Assembly (NCBI RefSeq): GCF_900636535.1
Contig: NZ_LR134289.1
Location: 3,162,001 to 3,226,000, forward strand
DNA length: 64,000 nt
Direction of reading: 5' to 3'
Source: Chryseobacterium gleum
GTDB lineage: Bacteria > Bacteroidota > Bacteroidia > Flavobacteriales > Weeksellaceae
In this document: positions 1-7,444 of the stretch, piece after piece
Position numbering within the stretch: the first letter of the stretch is position 1
Layout of the letters: each line of letters opens with the position of its first letter
The notes under the pieces: generated by a model
Databases searched by the model: none
What the model was told of the DNA's origin: nothing
Seen by the model: only the letters and a program-made list of their open reading frames with translations
Position numbers and translations under genes: made by a program

Positions 1-280
1 TCGTGATTCCCGCATTATTGACGATCACTTCTACTACTGCATCAGGATTTCTTTCCTGCCATGCTGTTAAAACAGCATGCGTTTCTTCGGTATTTCCTAC
101 ATCAAATTTAAGGATTTCTCCTGTAGCCCCAAGTTCTTCCACCTTAGTCAAAGTTTCTTTAGCTGCGGTTTCGTTTGAAGCGTAGTTAATAAGGATGTGA
201 TAGTTTTTCTCTTCAGCCAGTTTTATACAGATTGCCCTCCCGATTCCTCTGGAGCCTCCTGTTACAATTGCACATTTCAT
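1..280 (-). CDS. fabG: 3-oxoacyl-ACP reductase (SDR family), partial at window edge
   Basis: Only the first 93 codons are present; the gene runs off the left edge. The visible N-terminus starts MKCAIVTGGSRGIG, which carries the TGGSRGIG dinucleotide-binding loop of short-chain dehydrogenases, and a later NNAG motif sits near residue 90, as in FabG. The family reduces 3-oxoacyl-ACP with NADPH. Its stop would lie outside, and the ammonia-lyase gene lies 83 bp upstream on the same strand. In flexirubin and aryl-polyene clusters a dedicated FabG performs ketoreduction of the growing polyene, which I infer here from the neighbours. The start ATG at 280 gives a normal FabG N-terminus. Confidence 0.85.
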   Translation of the reverse strand, partial: MKCAIVTGGSRGIGRAICIKLAEEKNYHILINYASNETAAKETLTKVEELGATGEILKFDVGNTEETHAVLTAWQERNPDAVVEVIVNNAGIT

Positions 281-363
281 GCGTTAGTGTTTATATCGTT
301 TTTAGTTTTTTTAAAAATTGATGCCGGATATCTATTTTAAAGACAATCCATAACAGCTAATGG

Positions 364-1887
364 TTACATTCCTTTCAGATATTTCTTGACTTCTTCCAGA
401 TACGGATACATCACCATATCGTCTGAGAAGGCAGGAATAATTTTTCTGATATCATCATACAGTTCTTTTGTAGATGATGAAACTTTATCCTGGAAAGCAA
501 GATATTCAACAGCCTGAATGATTGTAATGGCTTCAATGGCCAATACTTCAAAAGCATTCTCAATGACTTTTCTGCAGATTACGGCAGCATTTGTACCCAT
601 ACTAACGATATCCTGATTATCATTATTGTTCGGAATACTGTGAACGTACATAGAATTTGAAAGCATCTGGCTTTCTGCTGTGGTAGAAGTTGCTGTAAAC
701 TGCACCCCCTGCATCCCGAAATTGAAACCTAATTTACCTAAATTTACAAAAGGTGGCAAAATTTCATTGATCTTGGCATTCAGAAGATAGTTCAACTGCC
801 TTTCTGCAAGCATTGTCAATTTGGTAACTACAATTTTAAGCTTATCCATTTCCAGAGAGATGTAATCTCCATGGAAGTTTCCTCCGTGATACACATGTTG
901 GTCTTCAACATTGATAATCGGGTTATCATTCGCTGAATTGATCTCATTTTCAAGAACTTTTTCTGTATATTCCAGTGTGTCCAATACCGGACCTAAGATC
1001 TGAGGAACACATCTTAAAGAGTAATATTCCTGAACTTTTTCTTTAAATACTTTTTCCTGTTCTTCAAAATGGGTATACAGATGATCTTCTCTTTTTCTGA
1101 TCAGCTTACTGTCCGCCAGATGGGCACGCATTTTTTCTGCTACTTTCTGCTGGCCGTAATGTCTTTTTGTTCCATTCAACGCTTCTGACAGGTGATCATC
1201 ATAAGCCTGCACAATCTCATTGATTGCACAAGAAAGTCTAAGAGAAATATCTGTAAGCTGATTCGCTTTATAAGCATTTACAATACCGATTCCGGACATT
1301 ACGGAAGTTCCGTTCATCAAAGCAAGACCTTCACGGATCTCTACTTTTATCGGCTCTAAGCCTTCTGTTTCAAAAACCTCTTTGGTTGATTTTCTTTCTC
1401 CTTTATAAAATACTTCTCCTTCTCCGATCAGTACCAAGGCCAGGTGAGCCAGCTGAACAAGGTCCCCGCTTGCTCCTACTCCTCCATGTTCAAATATCAG
1501 AGGAATAATATCTCTGTTGATCAGCTCCTGAAGAAGGTAAATTACAGACTGGTGTACTCCTGAATTTCCCAGTGACAAGGTATTCAGTCTCGCCAGCATA
1601 CATGCTTTTACTTCTTCGGCAGGTAAAGGATTTCCGATACCTGAAGAATGGCTTCTGATCAGGTTATACTGAAGCTGGTGTGTATCTTCGTCACTGATTT
1701 TGAATTGAGCCATCGGGCCAAAACCAGTGTTCACACCATATATTACTTTATTTTTTGAAAACTCTTTTAAAAACTGAAAACTTTTATCCACTCTTGATAA
1801 AAGCGATTCATCCAGTTCTATTTTTTCATTCTCAATGATAATTTTTTGAAAGTCTTTCAGTTCTAAAAAGTTATTTATTTTCATCAA
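364..1887 (-). CDS. aromatic amino acid ammonia-lyase (HAL/TAL family), probable tyrosine ammonia-lyase
   Basis: A 507-aa member of the histidine/phenylalanine/tyrosine ammonia-lyase family. The Ala-Ser-Gly that forms the MIO cofactor is visible at residues 139-141 within GVGASGDL, and the catalytic Tyr50 lies in VIYGVNTGFG. Family members eliminate ammonia from an aromatic amino acid to give a trans-acrylate. From memory it closely resembles the Flavobacterium johnsoniae tyrosine ammonia-lyase (about 506 aa), including the IFEHGGVGASGDL context, so 4-coumarate is the likely product and starter for flexirubin. A histidine ammonia-lyase role is less likely because no hutU/hutI genes are nearby. 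MMK leaves two adjacent starts (1887 or 1884). Confidence 0.88.
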   Translation of the reverse strand: MMKINNFLELKDFQKIIIENEKIELDESLLSRVDKSFQFLKEFSKNKVIYGVNTGFGPMAQFKISDEDTHQLQYNLIRSHSSGIGNPLPAEEVKACMLARLNTLSLGNSGVHQSVIYLLQELINRDIIPLIFEHGGVGASGDLVQLAHLALVLIGEGEVFYKGERKSTKEVFETEGLEPIKVEIREGLALMNGTSVMSGIGIVNAYKANQLTDISLRLSCAINEIVQAYDDHLSEALNGTKRHYGQQKVAEKMRAHLADSKLIRKREDHLYTHFEEQEKVFKEKVQEYYSLRCVPQILGPVLDTLEYTEKVLENEINSANDNPIINVEDQHVYHGGNFHGDYISLEMDKLKIVVTKLTMLAERQLNYLLNAKINEILPPFVNLGKLGFNFGMQGVQFTATSTTAESQMLSNSMYVHSIPNNNDNQDIVSMGTNAAVICRKVIENAFEVLAIEAITIIQAVEYLAFQDKVSSSTKELYDDIRKIIPAFSDDMVMYPYLEEVKKYLKGM

Positions 1888-1908
1888 TTAAAAGTAATAG
1901 TTGATAAT

Positions 1909-1942
1909 TTTGTAAAATATTAATTATTTGTCACTAATTTTG
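1909..1942 (+). promoter_or_regulatory. Bacteroidota-type promoter for the FAD oxidoreductase
   Basis: TAATTTTG at 1935-1942 matches the -7 consensus TAnnTTTG, with a TTTG at 1909-1912 about 22 bp upstream as a candidate -33 element. It lies 40 bp before the ATG at 1983, in the 95-bp divergent gap shared with the ammonia-lyase gene. Motif match only. Confidence 0.5.
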
Positions 1943-1982
1943 CGGCAAAGATAAAAGTTATTATTAAAATAAAAAATCAAAG

Positions 1983-3239
1983 ATGAGCAAAGAATTTGTT
2001 GACGTTCTTGTAATCGGAGCCGGACCTTCCGGATGCGTGTCTTCTTCGTACTTAAAGAAGAATAACGTCAACGTGAAAGTAGTCGAAAAAACAAAATTTC
2101 CCAGACTGGTAGTGGGAGAAAGCTTAATTCCGAGGGTTATGGACCACTTTGATGAGGCCGGACTTTTCCCTGCATTAGATAAAATGGGCTTTGAAAAAAA
2201 GCTTGGTGCACGTTTTCTTCGCGGCGACGAAATCTGCATTTTTGATTTCAGCAACAAATTCGGGGAAGGCTGGGACTGGACCTGGCAGGTTCCCAGAGCT
2301 GATTTCGACAATACACTTGCTCAGGAAGTCATTAATAAAGGAATTGATCTTGAATTCGAAACTGAAGTTATTGATATTAAGTTTGACGGAACAGATTCTG
2401 TGACTACAGTAAGAAGTAAAGATGGAGAAACGAAAGAGATCCACGCAAAGTTTGTTATCGATTCCAGCGGTTACGGAAGAGTATTACCTCGTCTTCTTGA
2501 CCTTGAAAAGCCTTCAAAACTATCTCCCCACTCTGCTATTTTCTCGCATGTACATGATATTAACAGGGAACCTGGAGAGGAAGGAACTTTAATTTCTTTT
2601 GACATCATCGAAACAGAGGTATGGCTTTGGGTCATTCCTTTTTCTAACGGAAACACAAGTTTAGGAATTGTAGGCCCTACTGAATATATCGACAAATTAT
2701 CTGAAAACGGAGATACCACTGAAGCTTTAAAAAAGGCAATCTCACTTTCTGACTATTATGTAAAACGTTTCGGGAATGTGGATTTCCTTTTTGAACCCAA
2801 ACACCTGAAAGACTATTCTTGTTCGGTTAAAAGTTTATTCGGAGACGGATTTGCTTTAACGGGAAATGCTTCAGAATTCCTTGACCCTGTGTTTTCATCA
2901 GGCATGGCTTTTGCCACAGAATCAGGAATGCTGGCCGCCAAACTTGCCTTGAGACAGCTTAATGGAGAAAAAATTGACTGGCAGAAGGAATACACAGACT
3001 ATATTTTATATGGAGTGGATGTTTTCACTACCTATGTAAAAGAGTGGTATACCGGAAATCTTCAGGAATTATTTTTCCACCAGCCGGAAAACCCTGATGT
3101 AAAGAAAAAGATATGTGCAGTTTTAGCGGGTTATGTCTGGAACAAAGATAATCCTTTCGTAAAGAAACATGATACAGTGATTAAAAATCTTGCGAACCTG
3201 ATCAAACTGGAAAAACAGGAACAGCAAAATCAAGCATAA
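1983..3239 (+). CDS. FAD-dependent oxidoreductase, flavin-dependent halogenase-like
   Basis: A 418-aa flavoprotein of the tryptophan-halogenase/geranylgeranyl-reductase-like superfamily. Visible motifs are the FAD-binding GAGPSG at residues 12-17, KFPRLVVGESLIP at 38-50, a second FAD motif around VIDSSGYG (158-165), and WLWVIP at 214-219. WLWVIP fits the WxWxIP signature of flavin-dependent halogenases that blocks mono-oxygenation. It is transcribed away from its pigment-cluster neighbours, with its own promoter and a terminator right after its stop. Some flexirubins are ring-chlorinated or otherwise modified, so halogenation or oxidation of the aryl head group is the inferred role. The substrate is not shown by sequence. 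Confidence 0.75.
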   Translation: MSKEFVDVLVIGAGPSGCVSSSYLKKNNVNVKVVEKTKFPRLVVGESLIPRVMDHFDEAGLFPALDKMGFEKKLGARFLRGDEICIFDFSNKFGEGWDWTWQVPRADFDNTLAQEVINKGIDLEFETEVIDIKFDGTDSVTTVRSKDGETKEIHAKFVIDSSGYGRVLPRLLDLEKPSKLSPHSAIFSHVHDINREPGEEGTLISFDIIETEVWLWVIPFSNGNTSLGIVGPTEYIDKLSENGDTTEALKKAISLSDYYVKRFGNVDFLFEPKHLKDYSCSVKSLFGDGFALTGNASEFLDPVFSSGMAFATESGMLAAKLALRQLNGEKIDWQKEYTDYILYGVDVFTTYVKEWYTGNLQELFFHQPENPDVKKKICAVLAGYVWNKDNPFVKKHDTVIKNLANLIKLEKQEQQNQA

Positions 3240-3240
3240 A

Positions 3241-3273
3241 AAAACGGTCTGAATTTTTCAGACCGTTTTTTTT
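3241..3273. terminator. bidirectional rho-independent terminator
   Basis: A perfect hairpin (AACGGTCTGA, short T-rich loop, TCAGACCGTT) is followed by eight T on the plus strand and flanked by A on the left, so it can act both ways. It separates the convergent FAD oxidoreductase and the secreted protein gene that ends at 3272. Confidence 0.9.
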
Positions 3274-3880
3274 ATTTTAAAGATTTTTTGATTTCTCTTC
3301 CCAAATACCTTCCGACAGATTCATAAGCTGATGCTATTCTTCCATACTCCATTACAAATTCTTCATTTTGCACAAATTTATCAAACTTTTTAAGCTCTAT
3401 TTCTGCTAAAACAGTAGAAGGATTATCGGTTTCCACCAGTTTTATTTTCCCGGTTATTTCGGCAGTCATTGCTGTAATTCCGGCATGCCAGCCAGGAAAA
3501 ATCCAATTTGTCTCCACCAACAGGGTATATTTTGCGGCTGCGTCTTTTTTAAATGAAATATTTTTGTAAGTTTTATTCAATCCTTTTGCGAAATAATCCA
3601 CATAATATTCCTTTTTATATTTTTCCCATTCTTCAATCCATTTTTTCCAGGCTTCTTCGCCTCTTTTGGGATTTTCAATAACTTGTTTTTTTCTGTTTTC
3701 GAGGTATTGAGCTTCTGTAATATTTTCTTTCATAAATAGTACATTCTCAAATTTCACCTCAACATTTACTTCGGTCTGATCTTTCAAAACACCCAGACTT
3801 CCGGCAACTATTTTCATTTTCTCCTGTCCGAAAGCTGTAGTCATGATAACTAAAAAGACCAGCAATAATAATTTTTTCAT
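3272..3880 (-). CDS. secreted or periplasmic protein of unknown function
   Basis: A 202-aa protein that I do not recognise. It begins with a typical signal peptide (MKKLLLLVFLVIMTTAFGQ, cleavage expected after Gly-Gln). The mature part is rich in Lys, Glu and Trp in its first half (a WKKWIEEWEKYKKEY helix-like stretch near residues 78-92). The second half is predicted beta-rich and ends FDKFVQNEEFVMEYGRIASA-like. No catalytic motif is seen. It lies 73 bp downstream of the acyl-activating gene on the same strand and converges on the halogenase-like gene, so it may be part of the pigment cluster, but this rests only on position. Confidence 0.8.
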   Translation of the reverse strand: MKKLLLLVFLVIMTTAFGQEKMKIVAGSLGVLKDQTEVNVEVKFENVLFMKENITEAQYLENRKKQVIENPKRGEEAWKKWIEEWEKYKKEYYVDYFAKGLNKTYKNISFKKDAAAKYTLLVETNWIFPGWHAGITAMTAEITGKIKLVETDNPSTVLAEIELKKFDKFVQNEEFVMEYGRIASAYESVGRYLGREIKKSLK

Positions 3881-3953
3881 AGGGTATTAGCTTTTATTTT
3901 AAGAGCCCAAAGATATTATAAAAGAAAGTTTCTATTGACTCTTTATTTTAAAT

Positions 3954-5246
3954 TTATCTTAAATCAATAAATGTGATTGGTTTCCTGCTGTTTGGATTAA
4001 AAACTGTTTTAGATAATATATCAAAATCAATGATTTCAATTTTTGGGCTTACTCTCAATTTTGCCCGGAAGTGATCTCTGACTTCATTTACAAAAGTCTC
4101 ATGCCCTTCTTCTGTGCTTAATTTGATGATAATTTCATCAAGTCCTATTTCGTTGGCCTGAATAACAATCTGATAGCATAAAATATTGTTGAAATCATTC
4201 AGGATATCATTCATTGCCGGCGGATACAGCGTTGTTCCTTTATATTTGATCATCTGCTGTTTTCTACCTATCACAGGTCCTAACCTCATCGTATTCCTTC
4301 CACATTGGCACGGCTCATAGTGAGCTTTTACGATATCACCTGTTTTAAATCTCAATAAAGGAATGGCTTCCACCCCTAAAGTTGTAATGGTAAGCTCACC
4401 ACTCTCTCCTTCTTTTACAGGATTGCCTTCATCATCCAGAATTTCTGTAATGATCAGTTCCGGATGGTGATGTCCTCCGATCTGAAATTCACATTCTGTA
4501 AAAGCGGTGCTCATCTCGGTAGAAGCATAGGTGGAAAAAAGCTTTATATCCCACTTTTCTTTGATCTTCTGGGAAAGAATATTATCTGTAAAATCCTGAT
4601 TTTTGATGCTTTCTCCAATACACACAGCTCCATACACACTTGAATTTTTATAATCCAAACCGTGTTTTTCGGCATAGTCAATCATTTTCAGCAGAAAAGA
4701 AGGCACTGTAATCAGGTATTTTGGTTTGTATCTGAAAATAGAATCCCATTGCAGTTCAGGAATTCCCGGTCCCATTCTCACCACACTTGCCCCCATTTTT
4801 CTTAAGCCTAAAAAATAAGCAAGTCCTGCCATAAAACGTTTGTCGATGGTGGTAATCATCTGCACAACATCTCCTTTCTGAATTCCTGCACAGGCAAAAG
4901 AAATCGCTTCATTATAGGCAAGTCTTTCAAGATCACCGTCGGACAATCCGAATGTCACAGGATCTCCCAATGTTCCGGAAGTGGTACTGTAATCAACAAT
5001 TTTATCAGGTGTTATGCAGAAAAAATCATGATTGTGCTGCTGAAGATCATTCTTTGTGGTGGTAGGAATCTTCTGAAGATCTTCCAGCGTAAGAATGTCA
5101 GCAGTATTAATATTATTTTCTTTAAAGAGCTTCTGATAAAAAGGCGAATGGCTTTCCAGGTAGACCAAAAGTTCATGAAGTTTTTCTTCCTGAAATTTTT
5201 TGATTTCCTGAATCCCTGCTTTCTCAATTGACGGATGAAATTCCAA
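3954..5246 (-). CDS. PaaK-like acyl-CoA/ACP ligase (AMP-binding)
   Basis: A 430-aa adenylate-forming enzyme of the phenylacetate-CoA ligase (PaaK) type, of normal length for that family. The phosphate-binding region STTSGTLGDP lies near residues 88-97, and a FKTGDIV motif lies at about 303-309. A Cys-rich turn (CQCGRN) follows, as in PaaK relatives that bind zinc. The family activates aryl acids as acyl-AMP and passes them to CoA or a carrier protein. With the tyrosine ammonia-lyase homologue nearby, activation of 4-coumarate as the flexirubin starter is the most economical inference. The start at 5246 gives a natural N-terminus (MEFHPSIEKAG). Confidence 0.82.
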   Translation of the reverse strand: MEFHPSIEKAGIQEIKKFQEEKLHELLVYLESHSPFYQKLFKENNINTADILTLEDLQKIPTTTKNDLQQHNHDFFCITPDKIVDYSTTSGTLGDPVTFGLSDGDLERLAYNEAISFACAGIQKGDVVQMITTIDKRFMAGLAYFLGLRKMGASVVRMGPGIPELQWDSIFRYKPKYLITVPSFLLKMIDYAEKHGLDYKNSSVYGAVCIGESIKNQDFTDNILSQKIKEKWDIKLFSTYASTEMSTAFTECEFQIGGHHHPELIITEILDDEGNPVKEGESGELTITTLGVEAIPLLRFKTGDIVKAHYEPCQCGRNTMRLGPVIGRKQQMIKYKGTTLYPPAMNDILNDFNNILCYQIVIQANEIGLDEIIIKLSTEEGHETFVNEVRDHFRAKLRVSPKIEIIDFDILSKTVFNPNSRKPITFIDLR

Positions 5247-5320
5247 TGATTTTAATTTTTAAAAAGCAAATTTATTTAATTAAAATTAAAAGATTGAAAG
5301 ATTGAAACATTAAAGATTAT

Positions 5321-7009
5321 TTATCTACGGAATGTAAAAATTTGTGTGTTGGTATTTCCTGCGGTATTGATCGTGGTTACTTTTAGAGTATGAGAGCCTG
5401 ATCCTTTTGAACATTTTTCATCAAAGATATACACAAAATCATCTTTTACACGGGCAAACCTTAGCCACTTTCCGTCCAGTTCGGCCCGGAATGAAACAAT
5501 ATCTCCCACTTTTGTTGTTCCTTTTAGTCTCAAAGAACTACTGCTGACCAAAGCACCATCATTCCAACCTGGCGAAACGGATGGCAGAGTATTATCAATC
5601 ACCAACTGCGCTGTACCCAATCTGTTAAATCGTCCTTCTGCCTGGTCAGCATTCCATTTTGCTTTTACAAAATCTTTGTCACTTCCGTAATCAAGAATAA
5701 TAACAGCTTTGTCTTTTTCTGCATTGGATAATTTCCTATTGGTTTTTATTTTCAAAGTATAGTCATCATGAACAGGAATATATGGATTATGCAAAACAAT
5801 ACTGTTCGAAGCTGCATCCGGATTAGCGGACGTTTTTTCATAGGCATTGAAATTTACAGCATCATAGAGTGCATTTTTACTGAAACTGATTTCTGCATTT
5901 TCCGTTGTTAGCGTTTTTCCTTCATTAGGTACAACTGTTTTACCTGAAGATGCAATTCCGCTTCCTGCATTACTCAACTGAACTCTGGCAGTTAATCTGC
6001 TCGTATTACCTTTTACATCCTTTACAACAATTTCGATATTGTGAACATCTTCATCCTGAAGATTGATAATTCCTGAAAGTTCAGGCACGCTATAATTTTG
6101 CAGTTTCATCCCCGGCAAAGCAGACAGATGCTGAATTCCTACTTTGTCTCTGATGAATTTCGTATAATCTATACAACCATTGATATATCGGGTATCATCA
6201 TAATGTACTTTATCAATTTTAAAACTGTACATCAGTTTACCATCCATCAATAGTTCAGCATTATAAATCCCAAGATTAAATCCCTGATTAGCTTTATCTA
6301 CAGCTTTAATTCCGAAACTTATCTTCGGTGAACTGACTCTTACAGCATCTGCAGTGTAACTACTTCCCGCTTTTTTCACTGCAATTCCGTTTGCTCCGGG
6401 CTCATATGTACTGAATCTACGGTCATACCAATACAATCCACTGATAATGGGAGCTACAGAATCCGGAATATTAAATCCAAACAATAGAGGATTAAGGCAT
6501 TCTTCTGTTTTGGTATCCCTTATCTCAAAATGCAGGTGCGGACCCGCCGAACCTCCTGTATTTCCACTCAATGCAATCTGTTGTCCTTTTTCCACTGGAA
6601 ACTGCCCGGGTTGAAAGGTAATATCCTGTTCCCACTTTTCGTCTTTGTACTGCTTTTCCTTTACATATTCATCAAGTTTATTGAAATATTTATTCAGGTG
6701 GGCATATACTGTGGTATAACCGTTGGGATGAGTGATGTAGATTGCATTACCGAAACCATATCTTTCTACTTTTATCCTGCTTACATAGCCTTCTGCTGCA
6801 GCCAGAACCGGTAAATTTTCCTGACTGTTGGTTCTTAAGTCAAGTCCCATATGAAAATGGTTCGTCCTGATAGCACCAAAATTAGCCGCCAACTGCATGG
6901 GAATGTTTAACGGGTTACGGAAATAGTTTTGAGGATAATTATTCTGAGCGTTTATGATGATGGTATGGATAAAACAGATAGCAACCATCAGTTTGGTAAA
7001 GATTTTCAT
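5321..7009 (-). CDS. M23 family zinc metallopeptidase, secreted
   Basis: A 562-aa exported protein with an N-terminal signal peptide (MKIFTKLMVAICFIHTIIINAQ). The LytM/M23 domain lies at about residues 45-165 with visible zinc ligands: H53 and D57 in HFHMGLDL, and H158/H160 in GPHLHFEI. The family cleaves peptidoglycan cross-bridges or stem peptides, or acts as a LytM regulator when degenerate; here the ligands look intact. The remaining roughly 390 residues are beta-rich and probably form cell-wall or substrate-binding domains. It is separated by 74 bp from the acyl ligase and by 435 bp from the divergent ileS, so it is probably its own unit. Confidence 0.9.
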   Translation of the reverse strand: MKIFTKLMVAICFIHTIIINAQNNYPQNYFRNPLNIPMQLAANFGAIRTNHFHMGLDLRTNSQENLPVLAAAEGYVSRIKVERYGFGNAIYITHPNGYTTVYAHLNKYFNKLDEYVKEKQYKDEKWEQDITFQPGQFPVEKGQQIALSGNTGGSAGPHLHFEIRDTKTEECLNPLLFGFNIPDSVAPIISGLYWYDRRFSTYEPGANGIAVKKAGSSYTADAVRVSSPKISFGIKAVDKANQGFNLGIYNAELLMDGKLMYSFKIDKVHYDDTRYINGCIDYTKFIRDKVGIQHLSALPGMKLQNYSVPELSGIINLQDEDVHNIEIVVKDVKGNTSRLTARVQLSNAGSGIASSGKTVVPNEGKTLTTENAEISFSKNALYDAVNFNAYEKTSANPDAASNSIVLHNPYIPVHDDYTLKIKTNRKLSNAEKDKAVIILDYGSDKDFVKAKWNADQAEGRFNRLGTAQLVIDNTLPSVSPGWNDGALVSSSSLRLKGTTKVGDIVSFRAELDGKWLRFARVKDDFVYIFDEKCSKGSGSHTLKVTTINTAGNTNTQIFTFRR

Positions 7010-7215
7010 ACAGCATTTGGGTTTATAGGTCTACTTAAATGTACAAAATTCCGGCCAATAAGCGGTTGCTGCACTAGCCTTTTTCAAACCAATTTTGTTT
7101 TTTACCCGTATTCATCTGCTGAATGAAACGCCTTTGCGAACAATGTTAACCCATTCTTACGATCTTTATGAACTTTGCGCAATCATTAAGCCTTGGATTT
7201 GCCTTTATTGTTTAA

Positions 7216-7231
7216 GCGGGCTAAAGCCCGC
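7216..7231. repeat. REP-like palindrome, GGCTAAAGCC family, single copy
   Basis: GCGGGCTAAAGCCCGC is a perfect palindrome arm pair around TAAA, followed by a CTTATTGAA-like tail. The same core with different but mutually complementary outer bases occurs at 13172, 13213, 52925 and 52958 in this window, which identifies it as a dispersed palindromic family. Confidence 0.75.
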
Positions 7232-7400
7232 GCTTATTGAATAAATTACGCTAAATTTTATATAAATAACACCCAGAAAAATTCACTTATTCACCATTCA
7301 CCATTCACTTTTACCCTACATTTTATTTATATTTCTGAAATTGAACTTTTTAATAGATGATATCAAAATAAAACATATATTATAAACCGACAAATTTTAG

Positions 7401-7408
7401 TAAATTTG
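7401..7408 (+). promoter_or_regulatory. -7 element of ileS promoter
   Basis: TAAATTTG matches TAnnTTTG exactly and lies 36 bp before the ileS ATG. No clear TTTG -33 element is seen at the expected distance, so support is moderate. No T-box-like leader was recognised. Confidence 0.5.
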
Positions 7409-7444
7409 CAGACTTAATTAATCAACGATATTGAGATATTTACA

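Larger units (their letters stand above)
7010..7444. other. 435-bp intergenic region between M23 peptidase and ileS
   Basis: No gene is supported here. It holds one REP-like palindrome (7216-7231), three short direct repeats of the ATTCACCA type around 7287-7310, and the ileS promoter candidate at 7401-7408. The rest is AT-rich sequence with no conserved reading frame that I can see. Confidence 0.6.

Noticed and set aside
5321..7126. Long plus-strand open frames inside the M23 peptidase gene and its upstream gap
   Set aside because: They lie opposite a convincing gene with family motifs, lack a plausible start context and have no recognisable domains.
7287..7310. Short CRISPR-like repeats of the ATTCACCA type
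   Set aside because: Only three imperfect 7-8 bp units without spacers and no cas genes.
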